A DNA stretch of 64,000 bases from Neodontobutis hainanensis (taxonomy: Eukaryota > Chordata > Actinopteri > Gobiiformes > Odontobutidae), in the NCBI GenBank assembly GCA_024349245.1, contig JALDNG010000048.1, positions 1,748,501-1,812,500 of the forward strand, in the 5' to 3' direction. Shown in pieces: positions 26,726 through 37,956 of this stretch. The notes below the pieces were generated by a model, which was not told where the DNA came from, did not search any database, and saw nothing but the letters and a program-made list of their open reading frames with translations. Both the position numbers and the translations under genes were made by a program. Numbering within the stretch: position 1 is the first letter of the stretch; each line of letters starts with the position of its first letter.

Positions 26726-29700
26726 CAGTGTTCCTATCTCCTGACATGTGGCCTCACCATCTGTCTCCCACTCCTATGCAAATAAAAGCAGTAACCCCTA
26801 ATAAGGCAGCCACTCTTGCTCTATCCAGCTTTCTTCTCAAGAGACTGTTCTACTTTGAAATAGCAGCAAAGAGTGTTTGTGTGGAAATGTGCAGACAGAT
26901 GATTAGTTGGTGACAGGAAGTGAAACTCTCTGTTATATTACAGTCTACCCGTCGCCTAATGAAATATGTTGCATGGGCTTCAGCCTAATCGAAGACAATT
27001 AGCTTTTCTGTGTGCTCGTTGGCTGCACGGACACACTGAGCACGTTGAGCGGTTCCTTTAGGTCTGAGTTTCTAATAGCACATTAGGAGCATTAATCACA
27101 GAGTTCAGGAATGCTATTCTGTGTTGACCAATATGTTGACAGCCAGATTTTTCTGCCTAACATAATAAAAATGATATTTTACTGTGATGACTAACTGATG
27201 CATTCATTGTACAAATAAAGTGACATTTATATGCTCGCAATGTCCAAAATGTTTTCTTTTTTGTTGGAGGTGTACCATTAATAAAAGACACAGGTCTGCA
27301 GGTCTGCAGTTTGTCACCTCACTGCTGTGCTTTCAAAACACGTCACCCAATACGGTAAAGCAGCAGCGTGTCTGAGCGTTTGTTGAATATTTATATGTAC
27401 CTCAATTGGTTTGTGCCTGTCACACCTTCAGTTTCGAAAAATTATACAATTTGTAATTTACTGATAATACTGTTAATTTACAAATACATAATTAGAATAA
27501 TTTTCCAAGATTTGACTTTGCAAACTGATTTGAAGCTAAGGTTAACTATTTTTTGTTAGGTAAGGCTAGACTAAGGAATCAGCACTAATTGTCAGATAAT
27601 GACAATAATATAACAGAGAAATGTGTAACTAGCCCTCGGTGATAGAATTATCACCAAGTCAGTGACAGCTATTAGAATAATGAGGTGCTTTCTCAGTGTC
27701 AACGTGTCTGGAATTTCACATGAAGCACATCTCATCATGTTTTTTTTTTTATTCTTCTTAAGCAAAAGGAAATAACTGTCACTTTTTTCTGGATTCAGCA
27801 TTTTAAGGCTTGTGGCTGAATGAGCAGCTTGGAGATGAGCGACTGTCTGTCTGTCCGAGGATTTTCTAAGTTTAGTTTGTTTGGAAGAAAAGTCAGCAAC
27901 AATATGTGGAATGATTTTGAACAAGTAAAGGACAGCTGTGTATAGCTCAAGGAACAGTTTGCATTCAAACAATAACCAGAACCTAAATCACAGTGGGATA
28001 GAGCAACTGAATGCAGCTAAAGTCCTGTATATGCAATTATTTTGTCATTATTTTATATACAGTATTAATAAATAGCTAGTTATTGGACATACAAGCCTCC
28101 AGTAAATGCAAGCCTTTATTTTTTTTTAAGGAATCTGTAAATAAATCAAAAGCTAAAGCTGTACTGACGTATAACACAAGCATGTATCTTTTAAAATAAA
28201 ATAAAAATACAGCTTGATAAGTTGCTGAACGGACCATTATTTATATGATGTCAGTCTCCAAATGTTTTGGAACACTGAACACTTTCTTCACACTCTAATG
28301 GGGTTCATTCACTTTATAATTGATATAGCAGGAACAGTTAAACGCACACGTCTTGTTTTTTTCCTCCCTGACTTTACCTCTGGCCCTGCATTCACCTGCA
28401 GCGGCACTGCCACACAGCAATCAATTTAGTCAGCCTCAGAGACTCACTGAGCAAGTATGTCCAAATTAATAACACGCTGTGATTTTGAATGAAAACAAAT
28501 TAAAGCCAGTGGTGAAATAAAATTACAAAAATTATGTTATTGCTTGATAATGTTTGCACAGGTCTGGATGGTTCAGCAATTATTTAGAGTACTATTTTCA
28601 GAGTAAACAGCTCAGTGACAGATGGGCGGCTGCCAACACTAGGTGTGTGTGCTGTGCCCAAAAGCTATGTCTGACCATTAACTCTGGCACATTCTCTGCT
28701 GTTTACTGACATCGTGAGCAGTGTTTCCCAAACCTCAACTTCTAGTCACCAGCTTTTTAAAAACAAGGAGCGACTCCTTCCTACATCACAACAAACTGAC
28801 AAACATCGCTGCTCCAAATGTTTTAGAAATTATTCAAAAGCAAATTAGTATTATTTACAGGTCTTAAAGTTAACTAATACATTTTATTTATTTATTTATT
28901 CATTTATTTATTTATTCACATTTTTATTTTGTGAGGAATAACCCCTTGAAATGAATCATCTCGTTTCCGAGGGGGTCCTCATTCATTTTACAAACAACCA
29001 AGCTCAGGACATGGGTAGAAATGCATAGTATGTGTCAGGGTTAAGCTTACTAATATAATAGGTATAGGCCTGAGGAAAAAAAGGAAATAATCAAGACATT
29101 AATAAGGGTAAGTAAGTATGAGAGTATGTATGAGAAAAAGGCTGTAACTATAACTCCGCACTATTAAGCATTAATAAAGTATTTGTAACGTTTCAATTCA
29201 TCATTTACCACAACATTAATAAGCACTCCTGATGAACAAACATTGTTACTGTTTTATACTTGAATAATAAGTTCATTCATTCATTTTAAACCGCTTTGTC
29301 CTGTTAAGGGTCGCAGGTGACTGGAGCCTATCCCAGCAGCTTTGGGCCTGAGGCGGGGTACACCCTGGACAGTGGCCAGTTAGTCGCAGGGCTGACATGT
29401 AGAGTCAAACATTGACAGACAATCATTCACTCTCACATTCAGTCACTAGGGACACTTTAGAGTTGCCAATTAACCTGTACATGCATGTCTTTGGACGGTG
29501 GGAGGAAGCCGGAGTACCCGGAGAGAACCCACGGTAACACGTGGAGGACATGCAGACTCCTCACAGAAAGACCGGAGTCGGCCGAGAATGTTTGAGTCGG
29601 CCGGGTTTTGAACTCACGACCTTCATGCTGTAAGGCAGGAGTGCTATCCACTCTGCCACATGCACCCTATGAATGAATGAATGATGAATGTATAATAAGT

Positions 29701-32700
29701 TTATGTATAGGTATTTATGTGCAAATGATACTTACTATCTGTGATAAATGCACCTATAAATAGTTTTTTTATTAATACACCATTAATTACATATTTATTA
29801 ATGCTTTACTACTTTTACTACTTTACCGTGCCTCATTTATGTCACTGTCATATTGAAGTCAATTTAAAAGTATAAAAACTAATTATTAAGATAAATATAA
29901 CATTGTTTTTGCACATTTTTAGGATTTGCGTGTCAACAATAATATTCCGGCGGGAACACTGTAAATCAAGATAATACACTGACAGGTCTCGGCGCCTATG
30001 TATTTGCAGAGTCATTCGAATCATGATATTCACAAAAAAAAAAAGCCCAGCCTTTACTTATCCTGATGACAGCTGTGTTCTACAGCTTAAATAATATCTC
30101 GGGTAATATCCTTTGACATTGGTCAGTTAAGTCATGTGACTTCATGTCCCTTTCCACGTAACATTTAAAGTAACCGTGAGAATTGTGACTTAACACATAT
30201 ATCATTGTTTTTGTTGTTATCGTTCTAATGCCATGGATTTAAATACTTTTTTTTTTGGTTGACCATAGATTACTGCTCCTTTCCAAAAACAAACATGTCT
30301 ATGCTGCACCACATGGTCAAGAAATGAATAGACATAAGCTGCTCACTCATCAACCAATATACATTTCTAACATGCAGACGGCCAAAGAACTGTGGTTAGG
30401 TTGTCTGTTTCTGACTCTCAAACCCAGTGTTGTCCCATAACTTGCTTAACATGCTTCACGATTCTAAAACTGACAACTCACTTTATTAGTCCAGTATTGT
30501 TATGAGGTCTATGGCTGAGGCACTTGGACATAAATTTTAAAAATCATGTACGTGGTAAAAAATACAGGTGTCATTGGCATGGCACCTGTATTTTTTATGT
30601 ATGTTATCAGAGGGCTTAAAGGTAATGCCTTGTTTGCATACATCTATAAGTGTTTATAGGTAACAGGATGCCAGCTGTGCTACTCTCCCTGGGCTTCATT
30701 CCTTTTTATTGTCACTGAAGTCATCATTGTCATCAAATTGTTACAAATTAAGAGGGAGGTTAAAATAATACACACATCATTATCACTGTTTTCATAACAG
30801 AATAAAAATATTATTAACAGAACTCAAAATAAAAATTGAATTTGAAAAGCATTACACGAATTTTAAATAGCTAAGCAGTATCAGATAATTATTAATGACA
30901 ATGTTTGTAGGCCATTTATTTATTGTGGAGGTTTTTATGTATACACCATATCTCTCATTATAAACACATTAAGTGACTTTTTTTTTTTCCAGTTGGCCTA
31001 TGTGTTGCTTTACCTATCACAGAAAAGGCCCTGTCCCTCCTATAGAGCCGCGGTATTGGTAAATGTCACAGCCAGTGGCTAATCCAGCATGGTAAATGTC
31101 ACCTAAGCCCTGCCACTAAGCCCACGGCACCCACCACGAGTGGGACTGAACCACCAAATCAAACCACTTGGAGATGACTGACGGACTACACTATGGCCGC
31201 GGCATTCACAACATAGCCATAGACTGCTTGGGATAGAAAGAAAGGCATGTATTAAACACCTTGCCTTTCGTCAAGCTTCAGTGACATACGAAGGTGCGAA
31301 TAAGGGGCGTAGGGAAACATAAACAGGAGAGTTGAAAATGAGATGTGGGTTTCATTTTGTTTTTTCTAAATACCTTTTGTTAGTTGCAAACTGCCTGGTG
31401 TGTAGGGATTAGTTGTCATTGGTTCCTGGGGCTGACTGATAACCCTCTTTTGTTTTTGTCATCGTCGGCTGCAAATTAATAAGCTCCTGCTGTTCGACAC
31501 GGCAACATGCCACCAGTCGAGAGGCTTATTAACATCTCTCTAATTGTAAAAGAATGCATATATTAGGTTTCTATGAGAGCCATCATGTCACACAAAACAC
31601 TGGTCTAATGTAAACTAATGTAAAGAGTGTTCAACTGGAATCGTTCACGGCACCAATTCACAACAGAAGTCATCTCAAGACACAAGTGTTTAGCACTGTC
31701 GCCTCACAAGAAGGTCCAGAGTTCATCTTGCGGGTCAGACGGGGCCTTTCTGTGTGGAGTTTACATGTTCTCCCTGTGCTTAGGTGGGCTGGTCCCCCAA
31801 CAACATAAAAAAGATGCTATAGTTCCTGGCTTGTGACATGACCTGAGTACCTGAGCCCCCTGGTGGTGGCTGCAGAAAATTTATTTCCCCACGACGATAA
31901 TAAAAACATAAAAATATTGTGGGCTCAGAACTAAAAGGGTGACATTTCCCAAACCTTACAGGATGAACAAAACTTTGACTATGACTTTCCACAAATACAC
32001 ATGGAGCAATGATATTTTATGAAACAATAGAACATTTATCAAAAATATTTTTACTACATGTGTTGCACTGCAGCAATATGCCCCTATAGTACTATCCCTT
32101 TGTTCTCAGATAGCCATTTAATTTTAATCAATAACTGTAAATAATTTAAATATATATATTTTAAATTGATCTATATCAATTTAAACTAAAATGTCAAGGG
32201 GTTCTCACTCTTTACATTCTTTACTCTTATAATTGTATTTTTTTTTTTTATTAAAACATACAGCTGCTCTTACAGATTTCTGTTTGTTATTAATGTATTG
32301 TGATAAAAAGTATTGTTTTATGACATCTACACTGCACTTGGTGAAAAAGAAGAGAAAACGCATCCTTTAACAGCGCTGACAGAAACACGCTCAGGGATTA
32401 TGGCCATCTGAGGAGACCAGCAGTGCGGAGGGGTCAGGGGACAGCGGTTTAGTGGTTGGTTGGCTCCCTCTGCTTTTAGATGCGTTTGCCTTTCTTTGTT
32501 GGTTGTTTTTAGAGTCAATACCAAGATTCCTGGTAAAAATCCCAAACATATTTGAACAGGTAAAGGCTTTAGTAAAATCTCAATACCCCAATATAGCTCA
32601 AAAACTAGAAACAGAGCTCCAGGATTTCAGCCATAATTTAGGTGTTTTCATTCATAGAAACTCAATTGTCAATCAAAAACATGCACAGTTTGAGAAGTCT

Positions 32701-33863
32701 GCAGCCCCTCACTTTGTCAAAGAAATTTTACATGACACAGCTCAATCTTTTTCCAAGATCGAGTCTCTTTGATGGACAACTAGATGAGATATCAGCCCAG
32801 TGATGGATAGTGTAATGATAATGACAAGAAGGTCAGACATGTTCATTTTAGAGGACTGCTGTGGTGGGTCTTCAAGAAAGTGAAAACTCAAACTAAAAAG
32901 TGATCCATTATTGTTTCCTTATATTGAGGTAAACCAGTATTATTGTGCACCACATTAAATGAGATAATATGGATTCCTCATAAATACACGGTCTGCTTCA
33001 AAATACACCCTGTAAAACTTGCTGTGTCATAATACTGTACATACCAGAAACATGATGTCATATCATTATCATCACTTTATGTTTGGGAAATTCACTGTCA
33101 GTGGGCACCAGGGAACATGCAAACATCTCACACAAAGGCCCTGGAGTCCAACCCTGAACCTTCTCACTGAAAGGCGAGTACTAACCACTGTGCCGCCATT
33201 TAATCATGAAATATTAAATGCAAATGGTACTTAATTAAATCCACAGCTATTAATTGTTTTTCCAAAGATCCTGAAGGACATTCTTTATTACAACACATTA
33301 GACCAGACACTACATAAAGCTGAAGTTTCATGAATAAATCCACCGTTCAGATGCATTTGGTGCCAGAATGTGAGACTTTCTGTCTGACCCCTCTGTCAGT
33401 GCCACTGCTGAGATTCTCTGAAAATAACTCATATTAACAGCTTTTTACTTCGGGGACATGTCCATATTACTGAGGGCACAGCCTGTTGCTCTGGCATTAT
33501 AGCAGACAAAAATAACACTTTTACTTTCAAATGACAGGAAAACAAATGCTCTGAATATAAAGTGCTGTCTTGTTTTAATAAAGCTTATACAATATTTAAG
33601 ACGCGTTCAAACACAAACTTTGGTTAAATTGTAAACTTCACGTGAACCGTTCACTACGAGCACACCAAGTACCTGCGCACGAGAACTAATGGTTGTCTGC
33701 TCTTACCTTTGTGGCTGACGAGCGGCGGGTTGATCACGGACACGTTGTTGCAGCCGATGTTAGATGTTTCCAAGTTCCAGGTTGAATTGTGCTGCGCATC
33801 AGTCTGCGCTCCGACGCAGTCGGCCACAGTGAAAGTCACATTACGGGCTAAAACGTCGTCCAT
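20959..33863 (-). CDS. cckbr: Cholecystokinin/gastrin receptor, CCK-B (CCK2R)-like GPCR
   Basis: Class A GPCR for CCK and gastrin peptides, signalling mainly through Gq at the plasma membrane. Five coding exons: 33707-33863, 25519-25770, 23169-23430, 22099-22226 and 20959-21485. All have GT-AG boundaries and consistent phase, giving 441 aa. Visible landmarks are a glycosylatable N-terminus, GN in TM1 (N74), D102 in TM2, Cys129 and Cys211 for the extracellular disulfide, ERY at 153-155, CWMP in TM6, NPIIY at 380-384 and a palmitoylatable CC after TM7. The subtype is closer to CCK-B than CCK-A: KWP...QTW in ECL2, NTWRAFD after TM6, SGAPI.FIHLLSY and a terminal YTTVSTMGP-like end. The start was chosen at 33863 because it gives a family-length N-terminus; an in-frame ATG at 34085 would add 74 residues. 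Intron 1 is about 7.9 kb and repeat-rich. The teleost paralogue (a or b) is not resolved. Confidence 0.93.
25858..26252. repeat. Possible SINE relics in receptor intron 1
   Basis: At 25866-25890 the + strand reads AACCCAAAGGTTGCAGGTTT, like a SINE B-box region. At 26225-26250 the minus strand reads GGGGCTCAGATGGTAGAGCG, like a tRNA A-box head. The sequence between them is too degraded to join into one element. Confidence 0.35.
26631..26723. repeat. (AC)n microsatellite
   Basis: Uninterrupted dinucleotide AC tract of about 46 units within the first intron of the CCK receptor gene. The lack of interruptions suggests it is highly length-polymorphic. Confidence 0.98.
28883..28920. repeat. (TTTA)n microsatellite
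   Basis: Tetranucleotide TTTA/TTCA tract of about nine units in the first intron of the receptor gene. Confidence 0.85.
29282..29668 (-). mobile_element. tRNA-headed SINE-like element
   Basis: On the minus strand the head reads GTGGCAGAGTGGATAGCAC (A-box-like), then GTCGTGAGTTCAAAACCCGG (B-box-like). It continues through a body with the typical fish SINE phrases for 'TCTCCGGGTACTCCGGCTTCC' and 'GGCTCCAGTCACCTGC', read from the complementary strand. The + strand copy ends near a CATTCATTCATT stretch. A GAATGAATGAATG stretch sits just outside the head (29670-29685), and may be part of the target site. Confidence 0.7.
30557..30596. other. Perfect 14-bp stem hairpin
   Basis: AAAAAATACAGGTG at 30557-30570 is followed by a 12-nt loop and the exact reverse complement CACCTGTATTTTTT at 30583-30596. 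It lies in intron 1 of the CCK receptor gene. It could be a relic of a small inverted-repeat transposon or a chance cruciform. The stem is too short for a typical microRNA precursor. Confidence 0.8.
31676..31870 (+). mobile_element. SINE-like element fragment
   Basis: The + strand carries TAGCACTGTCGCCTCACAAG, then AAGGTCCAGAGTTCATC, then CTGTGTGGAGTTTACATG and TTCTCCCTGTG. This is the standard head and body order of a common fish tRNA-derived repeat. The far end includes GAGCCCCCTGGTGG, which resembles a CTCF core on the minus strand but probably belongs to the repeat. Confidence 0.7.
33095..33203 (-). mobile_element. SINE-like element fragment
   Basis: The minus strand reads GGCGGCACAGTGGTTAGTAC, then AGAAGGTTCAGGGTTGGAC and TGTTTGCATGTTCCCTGG. 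It is the same family as the + strand fragment at 31676-31870, here in the opposite orientation and shorter. Confidence 0.65.
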
Positions 33864-34096
33864 CTTTTTACTCGATGCAATCTCTAGAAATGTTTTTATG
33901 CTAGATGGCTTCTGCAATCCATCATAATTTAGAACAACTTTAAAAAGTTGAATTATTTGTGTTTCAACCCCCGTTGATGCGTTCAACCCGCGGATGGAGA
34001 GGTTAGAGTTAAATGTAGGCGCACTGATGCGCCTTTGCCACTTGGAGAGAGCGACTGAGCGCTGAGAGGAGCGCTCCAAAGCCATATAGCACTGTG

Positions 34097-34106
34097 CGTG
34101 TGTGTG

Positions 34107-34138
<32 letters not shown>

Positions 34139-34141
34139 CGC

Positions 34142-34184
<43 letters not shown>

Positions 34185-34230
34185 AAAGATAGAGAGAGAG
34201 TGAGAGAGAATGAGAAAAAGAGAGAGGGGG
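34097..34230. repeat. (GT)n plus AG-rich tract upstream of the CCK receptor
   Basis: GT repeats with GC interruptions run from about 34097 to 34182, followed by an AG-rich stretch to about 34230. On the receptor's strand this is a CT-rich then (CA)n tract. It ends 11 nt before the upstream in-frame ATG at 34085 and about 230 nt before the start I chose, so it probably lies in the promoter or 5' UTR. Confidence 0.95.
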
Positions 34231-37179
34231 TGGGGGTGGACAGTGAAGAAAGTCTCTCATTGGTCAGATTTCTTGGACGCTCATTGTGAATAAAAATATG
34301 CTCGGAAATAATTGAACACTCTTGCTCTTTAGCCAATTAGGTGATTAGTGCGTTTATTTGCTTGTTAATAAACAAAGCTATGTGTTACTAAAGCGCACGT
34401 CGCAGAATGAAAGTCTGTAACGTCTCCGCAAAATAAAGAACATGACTACTTACTAAATATAATTATAATAACAAAATGCATTTTGAATATTCTCTAGGGA
34501 ATAATTCAACTTTATAAAATGCAATCTCATGATTTAGAGAAGAATAACATCTTCATTTTAAATTAAATGGTAACCAGTAGCTATAATCAGAGGAGGCCTA
34601 ATTTAGGCTAAATATCTGATTTACCCTATAATCAAGGCCTTGTGCTTAAATATGAAGCGAGTAATTTGTGTAATAATCTTCCCCTGTGTCTATTTTGAAT
34701 CCATTAAGTTTTTCTGCTGTGGATGAGGATTTGACTGTAAAAGGACAGAAGGTCATTTCTTAATAGGAATCTCCGCAGATGCTCCCCATGTTTATTTTTA
34801 CCTCCTTTTATTCGTTGAACAGATTGACTTTTTCTCTGTTTTGTTTACAGTTGCAGATAGATTAAAATAATATCGTCACAATGTTCAAATGTATGAATAC
34901 TATTTTTAGAACAAGACCTAATGGCACAAGACAGACTGTTAAGAGCCTTTTAGTAAAACTCAGGGACAAAGGCCAGGGTCATAATAACAAGCTCAGTAAG
35001 TGTGTGTAACTGAACTTCTAGGTCAAATACTTGACATTTCATCTCACAGTGAACAGAGGTACAGAAATGTCGCTACGCTCCTTAAACTAAATGACTTAAT
35101 GCCACTTGACTTGTAGCTGTACAGTGAAGAGGGCTTCCTGTGGTGATTACGCAGACGCAGGGCTGCCCCCATGTGGTGCTTTAGGGCACTTCATGCCTTG
35201 TGTAAGAAGCTCCGTGATGATGGAGAGGATTTGTTGCTTTTGTCTAAAGGAGTATTTTTATTTTATATTTGAAAAGATGCTTGAATGTACTTCTTCAAGG
35301 ACTCAACAGCAGAAATATCTAGATTAAAGAGAATAAAATGTTTGCTTATTGGCCATTCTTATCAAAGCCCCATTAACCATATTACCATATTCAGTTTTAG
35401 AGCCAGTTGTGCCAGTGGACCATTTTGCTCAACTGTAAGCAAGAGTGACATGTGTAATAGAGCAGAATGGACATTTTTACTCTATGGGCCCACAGCTGAC
35501 AGGCAGTCCTCATGTCACACCTGTGAATTTGACTCAGATGTAATTGCAGCTGATAGGCCAATGACCAAGAAAAAGCGTGGCCATCATTCCTGGCAGTGCT
35601 CCTCTAATATTTCTCAAGATCTAATTGGGTGTTTTGGGGCAGGTTATGAACAGAGCCTCTTAGCCCAGATAAACATGCCGTCGGAGGGATGCTAATCAAG
35701 TTAAATGGAGAGACCAGTGCTCCCCGTTGAGTGCAGTAATCACAAACTGGCGTGACGTGTTGATTGCAGAGACTCAGTGCTGATGAAGGCAGCTTAGAGA
35801 TGATCACTTTGGGGTGGCACTTTAGAGCTCATGCCTCTATCGATGAAAGATAAAGATGTTATTGTAAAAACCACACACTAGATTTTAGATCGGGAAAGCG
35901 GTTCGAGCACATTGTTGTTTTGGAGTATAAACTGTGGGGGTAATAGATTTCACTCACTTCACTTATTTAGCTGCATCTACGTCAATCAATTGTTCAGAAA
36001 TGTCTGCCAGAACTGCAGTGCCATGACAGCCACTGTGTGCACATTTTCAGTTTTGAGAAGTTTTTTAGTTTTTTTTACCATGTGATGGAAAAAGGTATGG
36101 CCCAGAATGTAAGCTGTAAGTTTTTTGGTGCTGGGAATGCAATGACTTGATTAGTAGTGGTGCTGTGCATACTGTATAGGCCAACAAAGTATTTCATAAT
36201 GAGAGAAATCAGAGACACCCAGTCAATATTTCCGCTATTAGCCATTGATATGCACTAGCTGGATGTGCTGTAAAAAGAAACGTATGGAGAATTATAATAA
36301 TTGTGCAGTCGATGCAGATTTCAAAACAGCAACTCAAGACTTTGCAAGTGCCTCATCAGGAAAATCAATAAGATAGTTCCATAATATTGTGTAGAAACAC
36401 TGATGCTAGTAATGTGGTATTTGTGGTAGAAAAAGTTCCCCTTTAATGTACCTTTATGACAGCAGCATGTGTGGTTAAACACACACATTTTCTAAAGTGG
36501 GACAGGTTACTGTCACAATCAGCAGTAAATGTATTAAGCTGTAGTTAAAAATGAACACCTGGCCTGTTTCTAATCTTAGATCAAGATAATGCCCAAATTA
36601 GCCGATAATTATAGCAGGCTCCACCTGTATATAGCATAATTTGATATGGTTTGCTTTGTTTTTCACCTTTGTCCCTTTCTGAGGAGCCTTGAGTTTTTTT
36701 CATTGACAACACACAAATATTAAAAGAAGCATACCATGTCCATGAGCCACTTGTCATATGGGTATCATTGAAAGTTACTACTGCTACTACTCTTCTGTGA
36801 TTATTACATAAAAAAGAAAGGTAAATAGTTTAAAATTGAGCAGATTTTGGTGCTGATTCAAAATGGAAAAAAATATATTTATCAACAAAGCATAAGGCAA
36901 TGACTATTCTGTCAAATTTTATAGCATTTCTGTATCAGTTGTAATTTCAGATGATGTGTACAAGTTTAACATTTGTGCCCGTTTCACAATAACCTGAAAT
37001 AAAAAGTATATGTGGTAATGACACTGCTGAAAAAAGGTCATGACTACCAACAAACTGCTTCAAAAGTGCTTAAGACCTCCCCAACACAAGATACCGTTAA
37101 ATAGCTCAGCGTTTAGACTCACCTTTGGCTTGTCAAAGTCCTGTTCACCGAGGAAAGCAGGGAGGGGGAGGAGGAGGTA
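34231..37179. other. Intergenic region between the CCK receptor and pdzk1
   Basis: About 3 kb without a recognisable exon. It separates the start of the minus-strand receptor gene from the probable promoter of pdzk1, so it is upstream sequence for both divergent genes. Confidence 0.45.
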
Positions 37180-37253
37180 AAGATACAGCAGATAAAAGTT
37201 AAACAGTGGCAGGGGAGCGTCTTCTTTGCACCGGGACAACAGGAAACGAGCTG
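37180..37253 (+). promoter_or_regulatory. Candidate pdzk1 core promoter and non-coding first exon
   Basis: A TATA-like GATAAAAG lies at about 37190. About 60 nt downstream is a strong splice donor, CTG|GTGAGT, at 37253/37254. The acceptor upstream of the coding start (CAG|GACATGG at 37953/37954) shows that an upstream 5' UTR exon must exist, and this donor is the best candidate seen. No transcript evidence is available, so the exon is inferred. Confidence 0.4.
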
Positions 37254-37695
37254 GTGAGTCCATCTAAAAACCATCTCACTTTTTTACATAAACAGTCAAG
37301 ATTAATAACAAACAATTTAATCTGTTGCATCAGTTAAACAATATTAAGTTCTTTTTGAAAAAACAAAAACAAATTAATTTTATTGTTTCTGAAGATCAAC
37401 AGGTATGTTCAATCAAGATTCTCTCAAAATACTTGTGAGGCAGACTTGAAGTGATGAAAAATGGTTAGATTTCAGAGATTCTGGTATTTTTTTAGATTTT
37501 TTTTTCTCTCAGACATTTTTCCTATTGTTTATGAGACAAAAGGAAAAATGTAAGTGCGTATGAGTCAGCTGACAACACTCTATATATAAACGAGCCTATA
37601 CCCTTGCGCGTAACATATCTCCAGACTAAATATATGTATTGTCTCAGTTATAAGTGAATTATGGTCCATTAAGCAAAAAATGATGACAAGTGCTT

Positions 37696-37706
37696 TCAAA
37701 GTTCAG
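37696..37706 (+). promoter_or_regulatory. HNF4-like site
   Basis: TCAAAGTTCAG matches the DR1 half-site arrangement bound by HNF4 (CAAAGTTCA core). It lies about 250 nt upstream of the pdzk1 coding start, within the likely first intron. HNF4 drives kidney, gut and liver genes, which fits PDZK1 expression, but a single match can be chance. Confidence 0.3.
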
Positions 37707-37956
37707 GGAGTCTTTTAAAATAGTTGCCATATTCTTTTGCTGTGGTTGCTATTAACCATTAACTGCTCTCCGACACTGATGGAAGATTAACTTCTATCTC
37801 AGCTGTCAACACTGAGACACCTTACCAAAGGCCAGGACATTCTGTTATTAAAGAAATGTGTGTGTTTGTGCAGAAATGTGGCAGCACAGGAATGCAACGT
37901 AGCAGAAATCTAAACGGCAAACAATAAACCTGTAACTGTTTTTTCTGACTCAGGAC

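Noticed and set aside
26528..26785. 85-codon ORF over the AC repeat
   Set aside because: It consists mainly of Thr-His repeats from the (AC)n tract.
31853..31866. CTCF site on the minus strand
   Set aside because: It differs from the consensus by one base and lies inside a SINE-like repeat, so it is probably part of the repeat sequence.
33864..34085. Upstream ATG of the CCK receptor as the true start
   Set aside because: It would give an N-terminus more than twice the family length and lies directly beside the CA tract. The ATG at 33863 gives a typical extracellular N-terminus.
34098..34336. Long ORFs within the (GT)n tract upstream of the receptor
   Set aside because: They are translations of a dinucleotide repeat (Cys-Val or Thr-His runs) and have no coding meaning.
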